Source of the DNA: Bradyrhizobium sp. CB3481
GTDB lineage: Bacteria; Pseudomonadota; Alphaproteobacteria; Rhizobiales; Xanthobacteraceae
Reading direction: 5' to 3'
DNA length: 64,000 nucleotides
Assembly: GCF_029714305.1 (NCBI RefSeq)
Contig: NZ_CP121647.1
Location: 496,001 to 560,000 of the forward strand
Both the position numbers and the translations under genes were made by a program. This document shows positions 36,123 through 44,115 of this stretch, piece after piece. Positions within the stretch are counted from its first letter, which is position 1. Each line of letters starts with the position of its first letter. The notes beneath the pieces are model-generated. The model did no database searches. It was given only the letters and a program-made list of their open reading frames with translations, and was not told the DNA's origin.

Positions 36123-36484
36123 TTCGCTCTCCCAAAGTTGTTATTGGCAAGGCAGCGGTTCACTCCAGAATCTCATATTCAAAGGCCACGCCTTCGGGGT
36201 CATTTTCCTTAAACCATATTTCTGCGGCGTCTTCGCTAGCCAAAGACCTTAAGATGTTCAGGGTCGCCAATCGCGATTGAGCCGGACCCTTCTCCCATCG
36301 AAGGCAATACCAGTCCGAAAACAATCAACCGTCGGCCGGACGGCAGCATCGGAGTTGAAGCCGGTCCGTTCTCAGCTCGATCACTTCTCCCGTCGAATTC
36401 CGCCGCGCAACATCGCAAAGCTCTTTCGGCGTGCCGAGATCGAGCTAGTCAACTCCTCAACGATCGCTTACGGGGAACGAGCGT
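36123..36484. other. Spacer with gene remnants, 362 bp
   Basis: Contains the C-terminal fragment described at 36160-36240 and otherwise short overlapping frames. No intact gene can be supported. Confidence 0.4.
36160..36240 (-). pseudogene. C-terminal fragment of a small hypothetical protein
   Basis: A minus-strand frame ends in ASEDAAEIWFKENDPEG followed by VAFEYEILE and a stop. This resembles the C-terminus of small (about 65-75 residue) proteins I associate with rhizobia, but no start codon with a ribosome site precedes it in frame. It looks truncated. The family recall is from memory and needs a search. Confidence 0.35.
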
Positions 36485-37597
36485 TTAGCACCGGTCCGTC
36501 GGGAAGCTAGCCCGGGCCGTGTCACACATGACCGGCTTGTCGAACGAACTCCCAAACCATCTGCTCGTCAACGAGCCGTCATTGTCGATCCACGGGATCG
36601 GCGGCAACTGCGGGAGGTAGGATGCATACGGCATCACTTTCGCAAGCGTCACCCGGCCCGGAAATTTTGCGAGGAAAGCCTTGTTCATGCCGCCGTCAAG
36701 TCCGCTGTAGATCGGGGCCGCTGGCACATTGTCTTCAACCAATCGCGCGTAGGCGCGTTCGTCGGCGCGCTGCTTTTCCTTTGCCCGCCGCGCGATTTCG
36801 GGACTGACGACGAAGGGCGGGCATTTTTCGGCTGCGTTGAACGCGAGAGGGTGCGGCGAGTTCGGCGGCGGCTGCGCATCGAATACGTAGCGGCGGTTGC
36901 ACACATCCACCTTGGGTTCGCGTTGCGTCGCCTCGAAGTGATCGTTGCCGACCTTGAGCATTTTCCAGAAGGCCAGGTTGGGACTATTTCGATGCCGCGC
37001 CAGATTTTCCGGCGTCAGGCGGAACGGATAGGCCTGCACCTGGAACGACGGCCGGCCGCTGAGCGCGTCGCGCGCCAGCGAATAGATTTCGCTGATCTGT
37101 TCGTCGGTCATGGCATAGCAACCGCTCGACCAGCAGTCGCCGTGGATCATGAGAAAACTGCCGTTGCGCTTGTTCGCGTTGTCGAAGTTGTTGGGGAAGC
37201 CGAGATTGATCGACAGATGGTAGTTGGAGTTGGGATTCATCAACTCAGGCGTAATCGTATAAAACCCTTCCGGAGCCTGTCGGTCGCCCTCGTATAGCTT
37301 CGGCCCGAGATCGCCCGACCACCGGCAGATCGGATAGGTTTTGAGGATCTGGAAACGGCCAGCCGTGTCCTGCTTCCAGACTTCGAGCTCCGCTTCCTCC
37401 TTGAAGAGGCGCAACACGATCGGCGAATATTTTGGCATCTTCTTCTGTTCGAGCAGTGCGAGCAGCTCGGGCGGCAGCTCCTGTGTTGCCTTGGCCGGCA
37501 ACGGCTTGCTGCCCTCGCCAAGGCAGGCGACCGGCGTCAAGGCCGCAGCAATGGCGGCTACTACCAGCACAAGCGCATGTCGGGCCGCGCGGATCAC
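36485..37597 (-). CDS. L,D-transpeptidase (YkuD/YafK-like), exported
   Basis: A 370-residue protein with a signal peptide (about 1-27) and a YkuD-type catalytic domain (about 55-210). The active-site motif is complete: MIHGDCWSSGCYAM, with the catalytic cysteine in SSGC. The C-terminal 150 residues, with five further cysteines, have no recognised domain. These enzymes make 3-3 peptidoglycan crosslinks or attach proteins to peptidoglycan. It is the last gene before the nitroreductase on this strand, 33 bp apart. Confidence 0.88.
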   Translation of the reverse strand: MIRAARHALVLVVAAIAAALTPVACLGEGSKPLPAKATQELPPELLALLEQKKMPKYSPIVLRLFKEEAELEVWKQDTAGRFQILKTYPICRWSGDLGPKLYEGDRQAPEGFYTITPELMNPNSNYHLSINLGFPNNFDNANKRNGSFLMIHGDCWSSGCYAMTDEQISEIYSLARDALSGRPSFQVQAYPFRLTPENLARHRNSPNLAFWKMLKVGNDHFEATQREPKVDVCNRRYVFDAQPPPNSPHPLAFNAAEKCPPFVVSPEIARRAKEKQRADERAYARLVEDNVPAAPIYSGLDGGMNKAFLAKFPGRVTLAKVMPYASYLPQLPPIPWIDNDGSLTSRWFGSSFDKPVMCDTARASFPTDRC

Positions 37598-37630
37598 TGC
37601 TGCACCTCCAGCCCTTCCGCCCGCGCGCCG

Positions 37631-38308
37631 CTAACTCTCAAACCCCACAAACACCGTAGCCTCCTCAACCGACTTCCGCTCCGACACCACCGCATTCGCC
37701 GGAAACGTCTCATCCGGCCAGCCCAGTGCGATGCTTTTCATGATGACCTGATCGTCGGCGATCCCCGCGTGCTCGCGCACCACGGGGGATTGCATGATGC
37801 CCTGGCTGTTGATCACGGCGCCGAGCCCGCGCGACCAGGCGGCGTTGACCAGCGCGGTCGCCACGGCGCCGCAATCGAAGGGCGTATCGTCGCTGCCGTC
37901 CAGCACGCGATCATAGGTGATGATCACGCAGACGGGGGCGTCGAATTGACGGAAGCCGCGCAGCACCCAGTCCTGGCGCTTGTCCTTATTGTCGCGCTCG
38001 ATTCCCATCGCGGCGAATAATTGCTTGGCGACACCGATCTGCCGGTCGCGGTGCTTGCCGGCAAAGGGCTGGCCGGTGCGGAATTCGCGCGAGTGCGGAA
38101 TGCCCGCCACGTTTCGCTCGGTGTTGCCGGCGCGGATTCGATCCAGCGGTTCGCCTGATATGACGTAGAAATTCCAGGGCTGGGTGTTCATCGACGACGG
38201 CGCGCGCATCGCCAGACCAATGATTTCCGCAATCAGCGCCTTGGGCACCGGATCGGGCTTGTAGCCGCGGATGCTCCGGCGACCGAGGATGACGTCATCA
38301 AACTGCAT
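37631..38308 (-). CDS. Nitroreductase family protein
   Basis: A 225-residue FMN-dependent oxidoreductase. The start RRSIRGYKPDPVP is the family's FMN-phosphate site, followed by RAPSSMNTQPW and later GLGAVINSQGI and the ALGWPDE loop. It likely reduces nitro groups or quinones with NAD(P)H as a homodimer. The ATG at 38308 is chosen since the family motif starts about 10 residues in and the longer frame has no domain. Confidence 0.92.
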   Translation of the reverse strand: MQFDDVILGRRSIRGYKPDPVPKALIAEIIGLAMRAPSSMNTQPWNFYVISGEPLDRIRAGNTERNVAGIPHSREFRTGQPFAGKHRDRQIGVAKQLFAAMGIERDNKDKRQDWVLRGFRQFDAPVCVIITYDRVLDGSDDTPFDCGAVATALVNAAWSRGLGAVINSQGIMQSPVVREHAGIADDQVIMKSIALGWPDETFPANAVVSERKSVEEATVFVGFES

Positions 38309-38623
38309 CTGTGTAAAATTCCCCTGACAAATTCTGAAGCCGCCGGGATTTTCGTGATTTCTGCATCTCGCACAAGCCACGGCGGCGTGTCCTCAACGGT
38401 CCGGCCACGCCGAACCTGATCGCGTCAATTTGCGCGCGCCGTCGTCTAGCGGATGTTGGGATAATGAAATTGTGCCGCTGATTTGCCCGACGTGTCAAGT
38501 TTCTGTCCAAGCCGTCGGTTGCAGCGGCCGCCGGCTACTGTGCATGGGGTTGTTTTCGATATTTTTGCTGAGGGCCGCGGCGGCCCGGCGCGATGGCACC
38601 GTTCGGAAGGGGCGCAAAGCGAC
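38309..38623. other. Intergenic region, 315 bp
   Basis: Promoter of the nitroreductase and downstream flank of the fusion gene. A GC hairpin (GGGCCG/CGGCCC, 38572-38586) lacks a T tract, so I do not call a terminator. Confidence 0.4.
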
Positions 38624-41600
38624 TCACGTGAGCAGGTCGTGGGATCCGTGCGCGGCTGCGTGGTGCGGAGCGTTATTGGCGTGACTGGCCGCGTGTTCCT
38701 CGGGAGCCGCCGGCCCTGCCTCAAGGATTGCCGCTAGCTCGGCGGCTTGGCTGAGCGGAGCTGGCGCACCGTCAAGCTCTTGCAGCTCGACGCTCGCGGT
38801 GGGGGTGGAAGGCGCAGCCTCGTTATTGAAGTGGAATGCTGTCTCTTGGCCGGGGGCCCCCGACCCGGACACAGGCGCAATCGGCTCGGCGGCCGCTGAC
38901 GCGCTCGCCGCGGCGGATTGCGAAGGCTGCGGCGGGTTATCGTGGCCGCCACCATTGCCCGATGCGACGCCGGTTTCGATCGGCTCGGCCGCTGCGCTTG
39001 CAGAGACCGGGTCTGAAGGCGGCTCCGGATTGTTGTGTCCGGATATGACGCCCGGCTCTGTCGGCTCGGCGGCCGCTGATGCGTTCGCAGCGACGGATTG
39101 CGAAGCCTGCGGCGGGTTACCGTGGCCACCACCATTACCCGGCGCGGCGCCGGTTTCGATCGGCTCGGCCGCTGCCATAGCGCTTGCGGCGGCCGGGTGT
39201 GAAGCGGGCTCCGAGTTGCTGTGCGCGGGCGTGACGCCCGGTTCTGTCGGCTCGGCCGCCGCGGATGCATTCGCAGCGACGGATTGCGAAGCCTGCGGCG
39301 GGTTACCGTGGTCACCACCATTACCCGGCGCGGCGCCGATTTCGATCGGCTCGGCCGCTGCCGCAGCGCTTGCGGCGGCCGGGTGTGAAGCGGGCTCCGG
39401 ATTGTTGTGCCCGGATATGCCTGGCTCTGTCGGCTCGGCGGCTGTTGACGCGTTCGCGGCGGCGGAGTTCGGCGCATGCTGTGCGTTGCCGTGACCGACA
39501 CTGTTACCCGATGTGGCGCCCGGCTCGGGCTGCGCAGCGGCTGCCGATACGTCGGCAGCGGCGGATGGCGCAGCGTGCTGCGAGTTGCCATGACCTTCAC
39601 TATTGCCGGGTGCGACGGGCTCGGCCGCTCCCATATTGCTTGCCGAGGCCGAGTGTGGCGTCTGCGGCGAGTTGCCGTGGGCGGACGTGACGCCCGGTTC
39701 TGGCGGATCGACGGCCGCCGATGCTTTCGCCGCGGCCGAGTTCGGGGCGTGCGGTTCGTTGCCGTGGCCAGCGCCGTTACCTGATGTGGCCCCGGGTTCG
39801 GGCAACTCGGCGGCTGCTGATGAACTCGCAGCGGGGGATTGCTCAGCGTGCTGCGAGTTGCCGTGACCTGCACTATTGCCGGGCGCGACGCCGGGTTCGA
39901 GGGGCTCGGCCGCTCCCATGTTGCCTGCCGAGGCCGGGTGTGACGCCTGCTGCGAGTTGCCGTGGCCCGGCGTGACGCCCGGTTCTGGCGGATCGACGGC
40001 CGCCGATGCCTTCGCAGCGGCCGCGTTCGGCGCGTGCTCTGTGTTTCCGTGGTCGATACCGTTACCGGAGGCGATACCCGGCTCGGTCGGCTCAGCGGCG
40101 GACTGCGCAGCGTGCTGCGAGTTACCGTGACCCGCGCTATTGCCGGGTGCGACGCCAGGTTCGGCGGGCGCCGGGCCGGGGACCGGGGGCACGACGGCGG
40201 CGCCTAATTCGAAAAGTTCAGGTCCGGAGGCTACGTTCGCCTTGCCATGTCCGGTCGTCACAGTGCCGGAATTCGCATGGGCGGGCTCGTTCTTGAATGT
40301 GAATTTTTCCTCGATCGGGTCAGGTGTGTGGCTATGAGCAGACTGGATTGATGATACATGCGCCGGCACGGTAACCGCATCATCATCGCGCGCTTCCGTT
40401 GCATAAGGCAAATCATCGTCGAAGCTGGTGAGCCTCGTCGAAACGGCAGAGCCGATCCGGTCCCGCCCAATATGAAACCGGAAGCCGTCGTCGGCTGGCA
40501 TCGTCCAGATATCAGCCGCCGCGAGCGCGCGCTCGCTCGTCTCCGCTTCGACGGAAGTATCCGCGCTGCCCGTCAGGACGGTCCCATCGCTCGCGGCCGC
40601 CTTCAGCAGCTCAGGATCGATTCCCTGCAAAGCCGCCGCGACAGCCGCTGCGTCAGGCTCATGAACGAAATCCGACTCTGCAACGGACACAACGCCCTGC
40701 AAGTGGATTTCCAGCAGGCCCGAATCGCCGATATCAAGGCTGTGATCCGTCGGATTGACATAGACAATCGTTTCATTGGTCGTGGGATCGTAGATCCAGG
40801 CGAGGGTATGCGGCGGCACCGACGTGCTTGTCGATGTCAGGTGAAGGAACGCCAATGCGCCTAAAGCTGCCAGGTTGATCTTGTCCGCCCCCGATGTGAA
40901 ATCGATGACGGTGTCGAGCTGGGCAGAGTTGGAATCTTTCGCTGAGTGATGGACAAAGGCGTCATTACCGTTGCTGCCGGCCAGCCGGTCGCCGCCGTGT
41001 CCGCCGGTGATGGTATCGTTGCCGTTGACAGAGTCGCTGCCGGATCCTTCGGAGATCGCGTTGTCTCCGCCGCGGATCAGTTGGCCCGCATTTCCTTCTC
41101 CCGTGACGCTTTCGTGTCCAAGCGCGCCGAACGCGGGCGGCGAATGTGGGGCGTAGATATCAGCTCCAGGTGCGGGGCTGTCGACATCGTTCGAGCCTGC
41201 GTCGCCGGCGCCATGAGTAGCGATCGCCGCCATCTGCGTGGTGCGATCCATGGCGGCAACCGCGGACGCGTCGATCAGCGCTCCACCGGGGTCGGGCGCC
41301 TGCACCGCGGCGCTGGAATGGTCGAGCGTGTAGATTAAGGCGCCGGCGGCCGTCATGGCGAAGGCGACGTTGCCTGCCTGGCCCTTTACGGGATCCGAGG
41401 CAAACGCCGGCAGGGGAAACGGCTGCGGTGCTGTGGAGCCGGCGATTTGGCTATTGTTAATCGCTTGCAGCAGCGGCGAAACGAAAAGAAAGGGCGTGCT
41501 GGATCCGACCGGGCCGTAGCCTCGCGCCGTGTTGGACAGAACAGCATGCTCGGCCGCGTGCAATTCTTCCCTTCTTGCCGCCGGGTTGTGGCTCACCTTG

Positions 41601-42487
41601 ACGGCGGCCGCTCCTTGCGGCGCCACGCCCGTCTCACCGTGATCCACAACGACGGTGTGCCGGAGGATCGCCTTCTTCCAGACTTCAAATGCGGGGTGCT
41701 CGAGATCCTTGTCGTCGGTGCTGGCGTCATCCGGGAATGCGTCGTTCGTCTCCGAAGCCTTGACGTCGTCCAAAATCGCAAACGCCAGGGCAGCGAGCGC
41801 GAGCGTGCTGAAGCCCGCGGACCGCTGCAACAACGCGATCGTGGCCAGCACGGTCCTGTTACTGATTTCAAGCTTCTGAAATATGTTGTGGAGGTGTACT
41901 TTGACGGTGCCTTGGGAAACGTTCAGCTGGCGCGCAATCTCCTTGTTCGACAGTCCTTCGGACACGAGTCGAACAATCTGGCTCTCGCGGTGCGTCAGCA
42001 GCCCCAACATTTTTTCAATTTGGGCGCCGTTTATTCCCTTGCCGTTTGACGAGAGGCCTCGGGACCGATCCGGTGGCGCGCTGATCTCCTCCGTCATCAG
42101 CCTCAGGGTTCGCAGCATCGTGTCGGGATTCGTGTACTTCGAGATTGCACTGCAGGCGCCGGCCGCGATTGCCGCAGCCAGTTCGTCGCTTATTTCGGAT
42201 TCGGTAAAGAACACCAGGCGCGTGGCAAGACGCTCGGCTTTCGCGACGGCGAGAATTTCGGATATCGTCAGGTCGAGCATCGTGTCGGCAAGAAGCGCGA
42301 CATCGGGTGTCAAATTGCGAATTGCTTCGACGCAGCTTGTGCCGGTATTGCACGACGCAACGATCTCGAAGTCGCGCTGTGCGGCAAATAGCGACTTCAA
42401 CCCCTGCAGCACGATCGGTTGTCGATCCGCGATCACCAGCCGGATGCTGCGCGTGAATGTTCCCTGGTCCGCGGACACATCTAACAT
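38624..42487 (-). CDS. Receiver-LuxR regulator fused to RTX-like repeat surface protein
   Basis: A single open frame of 1287 residues. Order: receiver-like domain (about 15-135); LuxR/NarL helix-turn-helix (about 158-220; LTHRESQIVRLVSEGLSNKE, TVKVHLHNIFQKL); a short hydrophobic segment (224-241); a module also found in the VCBS protein at 46278 (about 250-332, KDLEHPAFE, RHTVVVD, GSSTP); a Gly/Asp/Asn-rich RTX-like region and M10-peptidase-C-like domain (about 470-612; GGHGGDRLAGSNGNDAF, LDTVIDFTSGADKINL); a Pro/Ala/His/Asn repeat tract (773-1205); a His-rich tail. The receiver keeps Thr95 and Lys117, but the phosphate-acceptor position appears to be Ala67, with Asp68 next to it. Possibly a membrane-tethered regulator like ToxR. 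The start at 42487 begins at the receiver. Confidence 0.85.
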   Translation of the reverse strand: MLDVSADQGTFTRSIRLVIADRQPIVLQGLKSLFAAQRDFEIVASCNTGTSCVEAIRNLTPDVALLADTMLDLTISEILAVAKAERLATRLVFFTESEISDELAAAIAAGACSAISKYTNPDTMLRTLRLMTEEISAPPDRSRGLSSNGKGINGAQIEKMLGLLTHRESQIVRLVSEGLSNKEIARQLNVSQGTVKVHLHNIFQKLEISNRTVLATIALLQRSAGFSTLALAALAFAILDDVKASETNDAFPDDASTDDKDLEHPAFEVWKKAILRHTVVVDHGETGVAPQGAAAVKVSHNPAARREELHAAEHAVLSNTARGYGPVGSSTPFLFVSPLLQAINNSQIAGSTAPQPFPLPAFASDPVKGQAGNVAFAMTAAGALIYTLDHSSAAVQAPDPGGALIDASAVAAMDRTTQMAAIATHGAGDAGSNDVDSPAPGADIYAPHSPPAFGALGHESVTGEGNAGQLIRGGDNAISEGSGSDSVNGNDTITGGHGGDRLAGSNGNDAFVHHSAKDSNSAQLDTVIDFTSGADKINLAALGALAFLHLTSTSTSVPPHTLAWIYDPTTNETIVYVNPTDHSLDIGDSGLLEIHLQGVVSVAESDFVHEPDAAAVAAALQGIDPELLKAAASDGTVLTGSADTSVEAETSERALAAADIWTMPADDGFRFHIGRDRIGSAVSTRLTSFDDDLPYATEARDDDAVTVPAHVSSIQSAHSHTPDPIEEKFTFKNEPAHANSGTVTTGHGKANVASGPELFELGAAVVPPVPGPAPAEPGVAPGNSAGHGNSQHAAQSAAEPTEPGIASGNGIDHGNTEHAPNAAAAKASAAVDPPEPGVTPGHGNSQQASHPASAGNMGAAEPLEPGVAPGNSAGHGNSQHAEQSPAASSSAAAELPEPGATSGNGAGHGNEPHAPNSAAAKASAAVDPPEPGVTSAHGNSPQTPHSASASNMGAAEPVAPGNSEGHGNSQHAAPSAAADVSAAAAQPEPGATSGNSVGHGNAQHAPNSAAANASTAAEPTEPGISGHNNPEPASHPAAASAAAAAEPIEIGAAPGNGGDHGNPPQASQSVAANASAAAEPTEPGVTPAHSNSEPASHPAAASAMAAAEPIETGAAPGNGGGHGNPPQASQSVAANASAAAEPTEPGVISGHNNPEPPSDPVSASAAAEPIETGVASGNGGGHDNPPQPSQSAAASASAAAEPIAPVSGSGAPGQETAFHFNNEAAPSTPTASVELQELDGAPAPLSQAAELAAILEAGPAAPEEHAASHANNAPHHAAAHGSHDLLT
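38873..40171 (-). repeat. In-frame minisatellite coding Pro/Ala/His/Asn repeats
   Basis: About 14 imperfect units of roughly 80-100 bp, each coding 27-33 residues with the pattern EPG(V/A)xxGNxxGHGNxxxAxxS followed by an Ala-rich stretch. Units differ by substitutions and small in-frame indels, as in a tract that changes by slippage or unequal recombination. Two unit types alternate in the C-terminal half. Confidence 0.85.
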
Positions 42488-42879
42488 AGGCTTGACCCCG
42501 GCTGCGCAGCGCGGTGCGGCAGCCCTTTTGCCGCCCCGGCGCAGAATCGAGATGGTCTGGCGAGGGCAGCCCGGGGTACACGCCACGGCATCCGAACCGG
42601 ATAACTCATGCTCCGCGAGGAAGGCGAGCTAGCTGCCATCGTTTGTGTCATGGTGCGCCGCAAGACGCATCCGACCCCCTTGAAAGTATTAACTATCTTA
42701 TCTTCAGAATGAACCGTTTTTGTGCCCCACCGCAAGCCCCAGGTCGGGGTCCAAGCTCCCGGTCCGGGTTGATACGGTGGCCAGCGAGAATGGTTTATTG
42801 TGCACGCCGCAGTTGTCGCCAGCAACCCTCATAGCATGCCGGTATTGCACCCTTGCGCGCTCTGTCGCATCTTACGCTT
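42488..42879. other. Divergent intergenic region, 392 bp
   Basis: Upstream region of the fusion gene and of the small helical ORF at 42880. It has an AT-rich patch near 42686-42722 that could be promoter. The fusion gene lacks a clear ribosome site at 42487. No gene is supported. Confidence 0.45.
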
Positions 42880-43032
42880 ATGGATCTCGATCGGGAAAAA
42901 TCGGTAATCTCTGAAAGGCTGGAGCGCTGCAGAGAGCTGGCCAAACAGTATTCTCGTGAACCGACGGCAGCTCACCTTCGGGAATTAGAGGCAGAGTTGC
43001 TGGCTCAGCTTCGCCGATTGCAGGAGCAATAG
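42880..43032 (+). CDS. Small helical hypothetical protein, 50 residues
   Basis: ATG at 42880 opens a frame rich in Glu, Arg, Leu and Gln (MDLDREKSVISERLERCREL ... ELLAQLRRLQEQ), predicted as two amphipathic helices joined at a short EPTAAH turn. The regular heptad-like leucines and charged composition make it unlikely to be random. There is no strong ribosome site (a CTTACGCTT leader). It is divergent from the receiver-LuxR fusion gene. Function unknown. Confidence 0.55.
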   Translation: MDLDREKSVISERLERCRELAKQYSREPTAAHLRELEAELLAQLRRLQEQ

Positions 43033-43240
43033 GGTCGCTCCTTGCGGCTTCTTTTGCAGCAGCCGATGCCGGTTTTGACGTGTAACCATATTTGACGATG
43101 ACGCCACCTGCGGGAAGGGTCTTGTCGGTAAACTGCAGGGGTCACCGAAGCCGGCTCCCCCCGCACCCGTCCCTATGTCCATCGGTATATGGCCTGCGAC
43201 GCAGCAAAAGCGGTACCGCTATCCTGATAAAGGAGCGCCG

Positions 43241-43423
43241 ATGCCGCTAAAATATTATCAAGCCTTCGAACTGACTGCGCAGGACGAAGCCATTGCCCGT
43301 ATCGATATTCATTGCCAGAGCTTGGAAGATGCCAAAGAGCGAGCGAAACAGCTCGTCCAAGACAGGCCGGTGGAGCTATGGGAAGGGCCGATGCGGATCG
43401 CTCGGTTTGAACCGCTTAATTAA
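43241..43423 (+). CDS. Small hypothetical protein, 60 residues
   Basis: The ATG at 43241 has AAAGGAG seven bases ahead. The sequence MPLKYYQAFELTAQDEAIAR... ends RIARFEPLN and contains SLEDAKERAKQLVQD, an alternating strand-helix-strand pattern like small DUF-type proteins of rhizobia. No catalytic or metal motif. Expression is supported by the strong ribosome site. Confidence 0.7.
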   Translation: MPLKYYQAFELTAQDEAIARIDIHCQSLEDAKERAKQLVQDRPVELWEGPMRIARFEPLN

Positions 43424-43466
43424 AGCCCGCTAGCCCGGCCACCGTAAGCGCGCCGGCGCGCAACGG

Positions 43467-44114
43467 TCAGGCGGCGCCCTCGCGCTGCCCAATCGCCCTG
43501 TCATACGCCTCGATCGTCGCCTTCGCGCGATCAGCCACCTGCGCCGCCGTCATGCCGGGCTTGTAGAGGCTGCTGCCGAGGCCGAACGCAGTGATGCCGG
43601 CCTTCACATAGTCAGCGAAATTCGTATCGGAGACGCCGCCCACTGCGGCGATCATGATGTCAGCGGGTAGAACCGCACGAATAGCTGTGATGCCGGCGGC
43701 GCCCAGCACGCTGGCCGGAAAGAATTTGAGGCTGGAGGCGCCCGCCTTGGCGGCGAGCAGTGCCTCCGTGGGGCTGAAGACGCCGGGCATCGTCACCATG
43801 CCGCGGGCCCGCGCGCTGGCAATGATCTCGGGATCGACGTTGGGGCTCACCATCAGCCGGCCGCCGACATCGTGCAGCCGCGCGACATCATCCAGCGTCA
43901 GGACGGTGCCGGCCCCGATCAGGATGCCGGCGGGCGCGCACTTGACGGCGATCTCGATCGAGCGGAACGGGTCCGGCGAGTTGAGCGGAATCTCGATCGC
44001 CGTCATGCCGCGCTCGATCAGCGCGCTGACGATACCCTCCGTCTCTCCAGGCTTCACGCCGCGCAGGATCGCGACCAGCGGATACTTCATCGGTGGAAAT
44101 GGGACGACGCTCAT
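43467..44114 (-). CDS. dgoA: 2-Dehydro-3-deoxy-6-phosphogalactonate aldolase
   Basis: A 215-residue class I KDPG/KDPGal aldolase. The Schiff-base lysine is in SSLKFFPAS; other landmarks are AILRGVKPGE at the start, IGAGTVL, and SPNVDPEII. It splits the phosphorylated sugar acid to pyruvate and glyceraldehyde-3-phosphate. It starts one base after the dgoK stop (TGAAATG), so the pair is translationally coupled. The KDPGal (not KDPG) substrate is inferred from the neighbouring dgoK. Confidence 0.9.
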   Translation of the reverse strand: MSVVPFPPMKYPLVAILRGVKPGETEGIVSALIERGMTAIEIPLNSPDPFRSIEIAVKCAPAGILIGAGTVLTLDDVARLHDVGGRLMVSPNVDPEIIASARARGMVTMPGVFSPTEALLAAKAGASSLKFFPASVLGAAGITAIRAVLPADIMIAAVGGVSDTNFADYVKAGITAFGLGSSLYKPGMTAAQVADRAKATIEAYDRAIGQREGAA

Positions 44115-44115
44115 T

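Noticed and set aside
38572..38586. GC hairpin after the fusion gene as a terminator
   Set aside because: No T tract follows the stem on the minus strand.
38873..40171. Possible CRISPR-like or tandem DNA repeat array
   Set aside because: Units are imperfect, 80-100 bp, lack constant repeats with unique spacers, and keep an open reading frame, so they are protein repeats.
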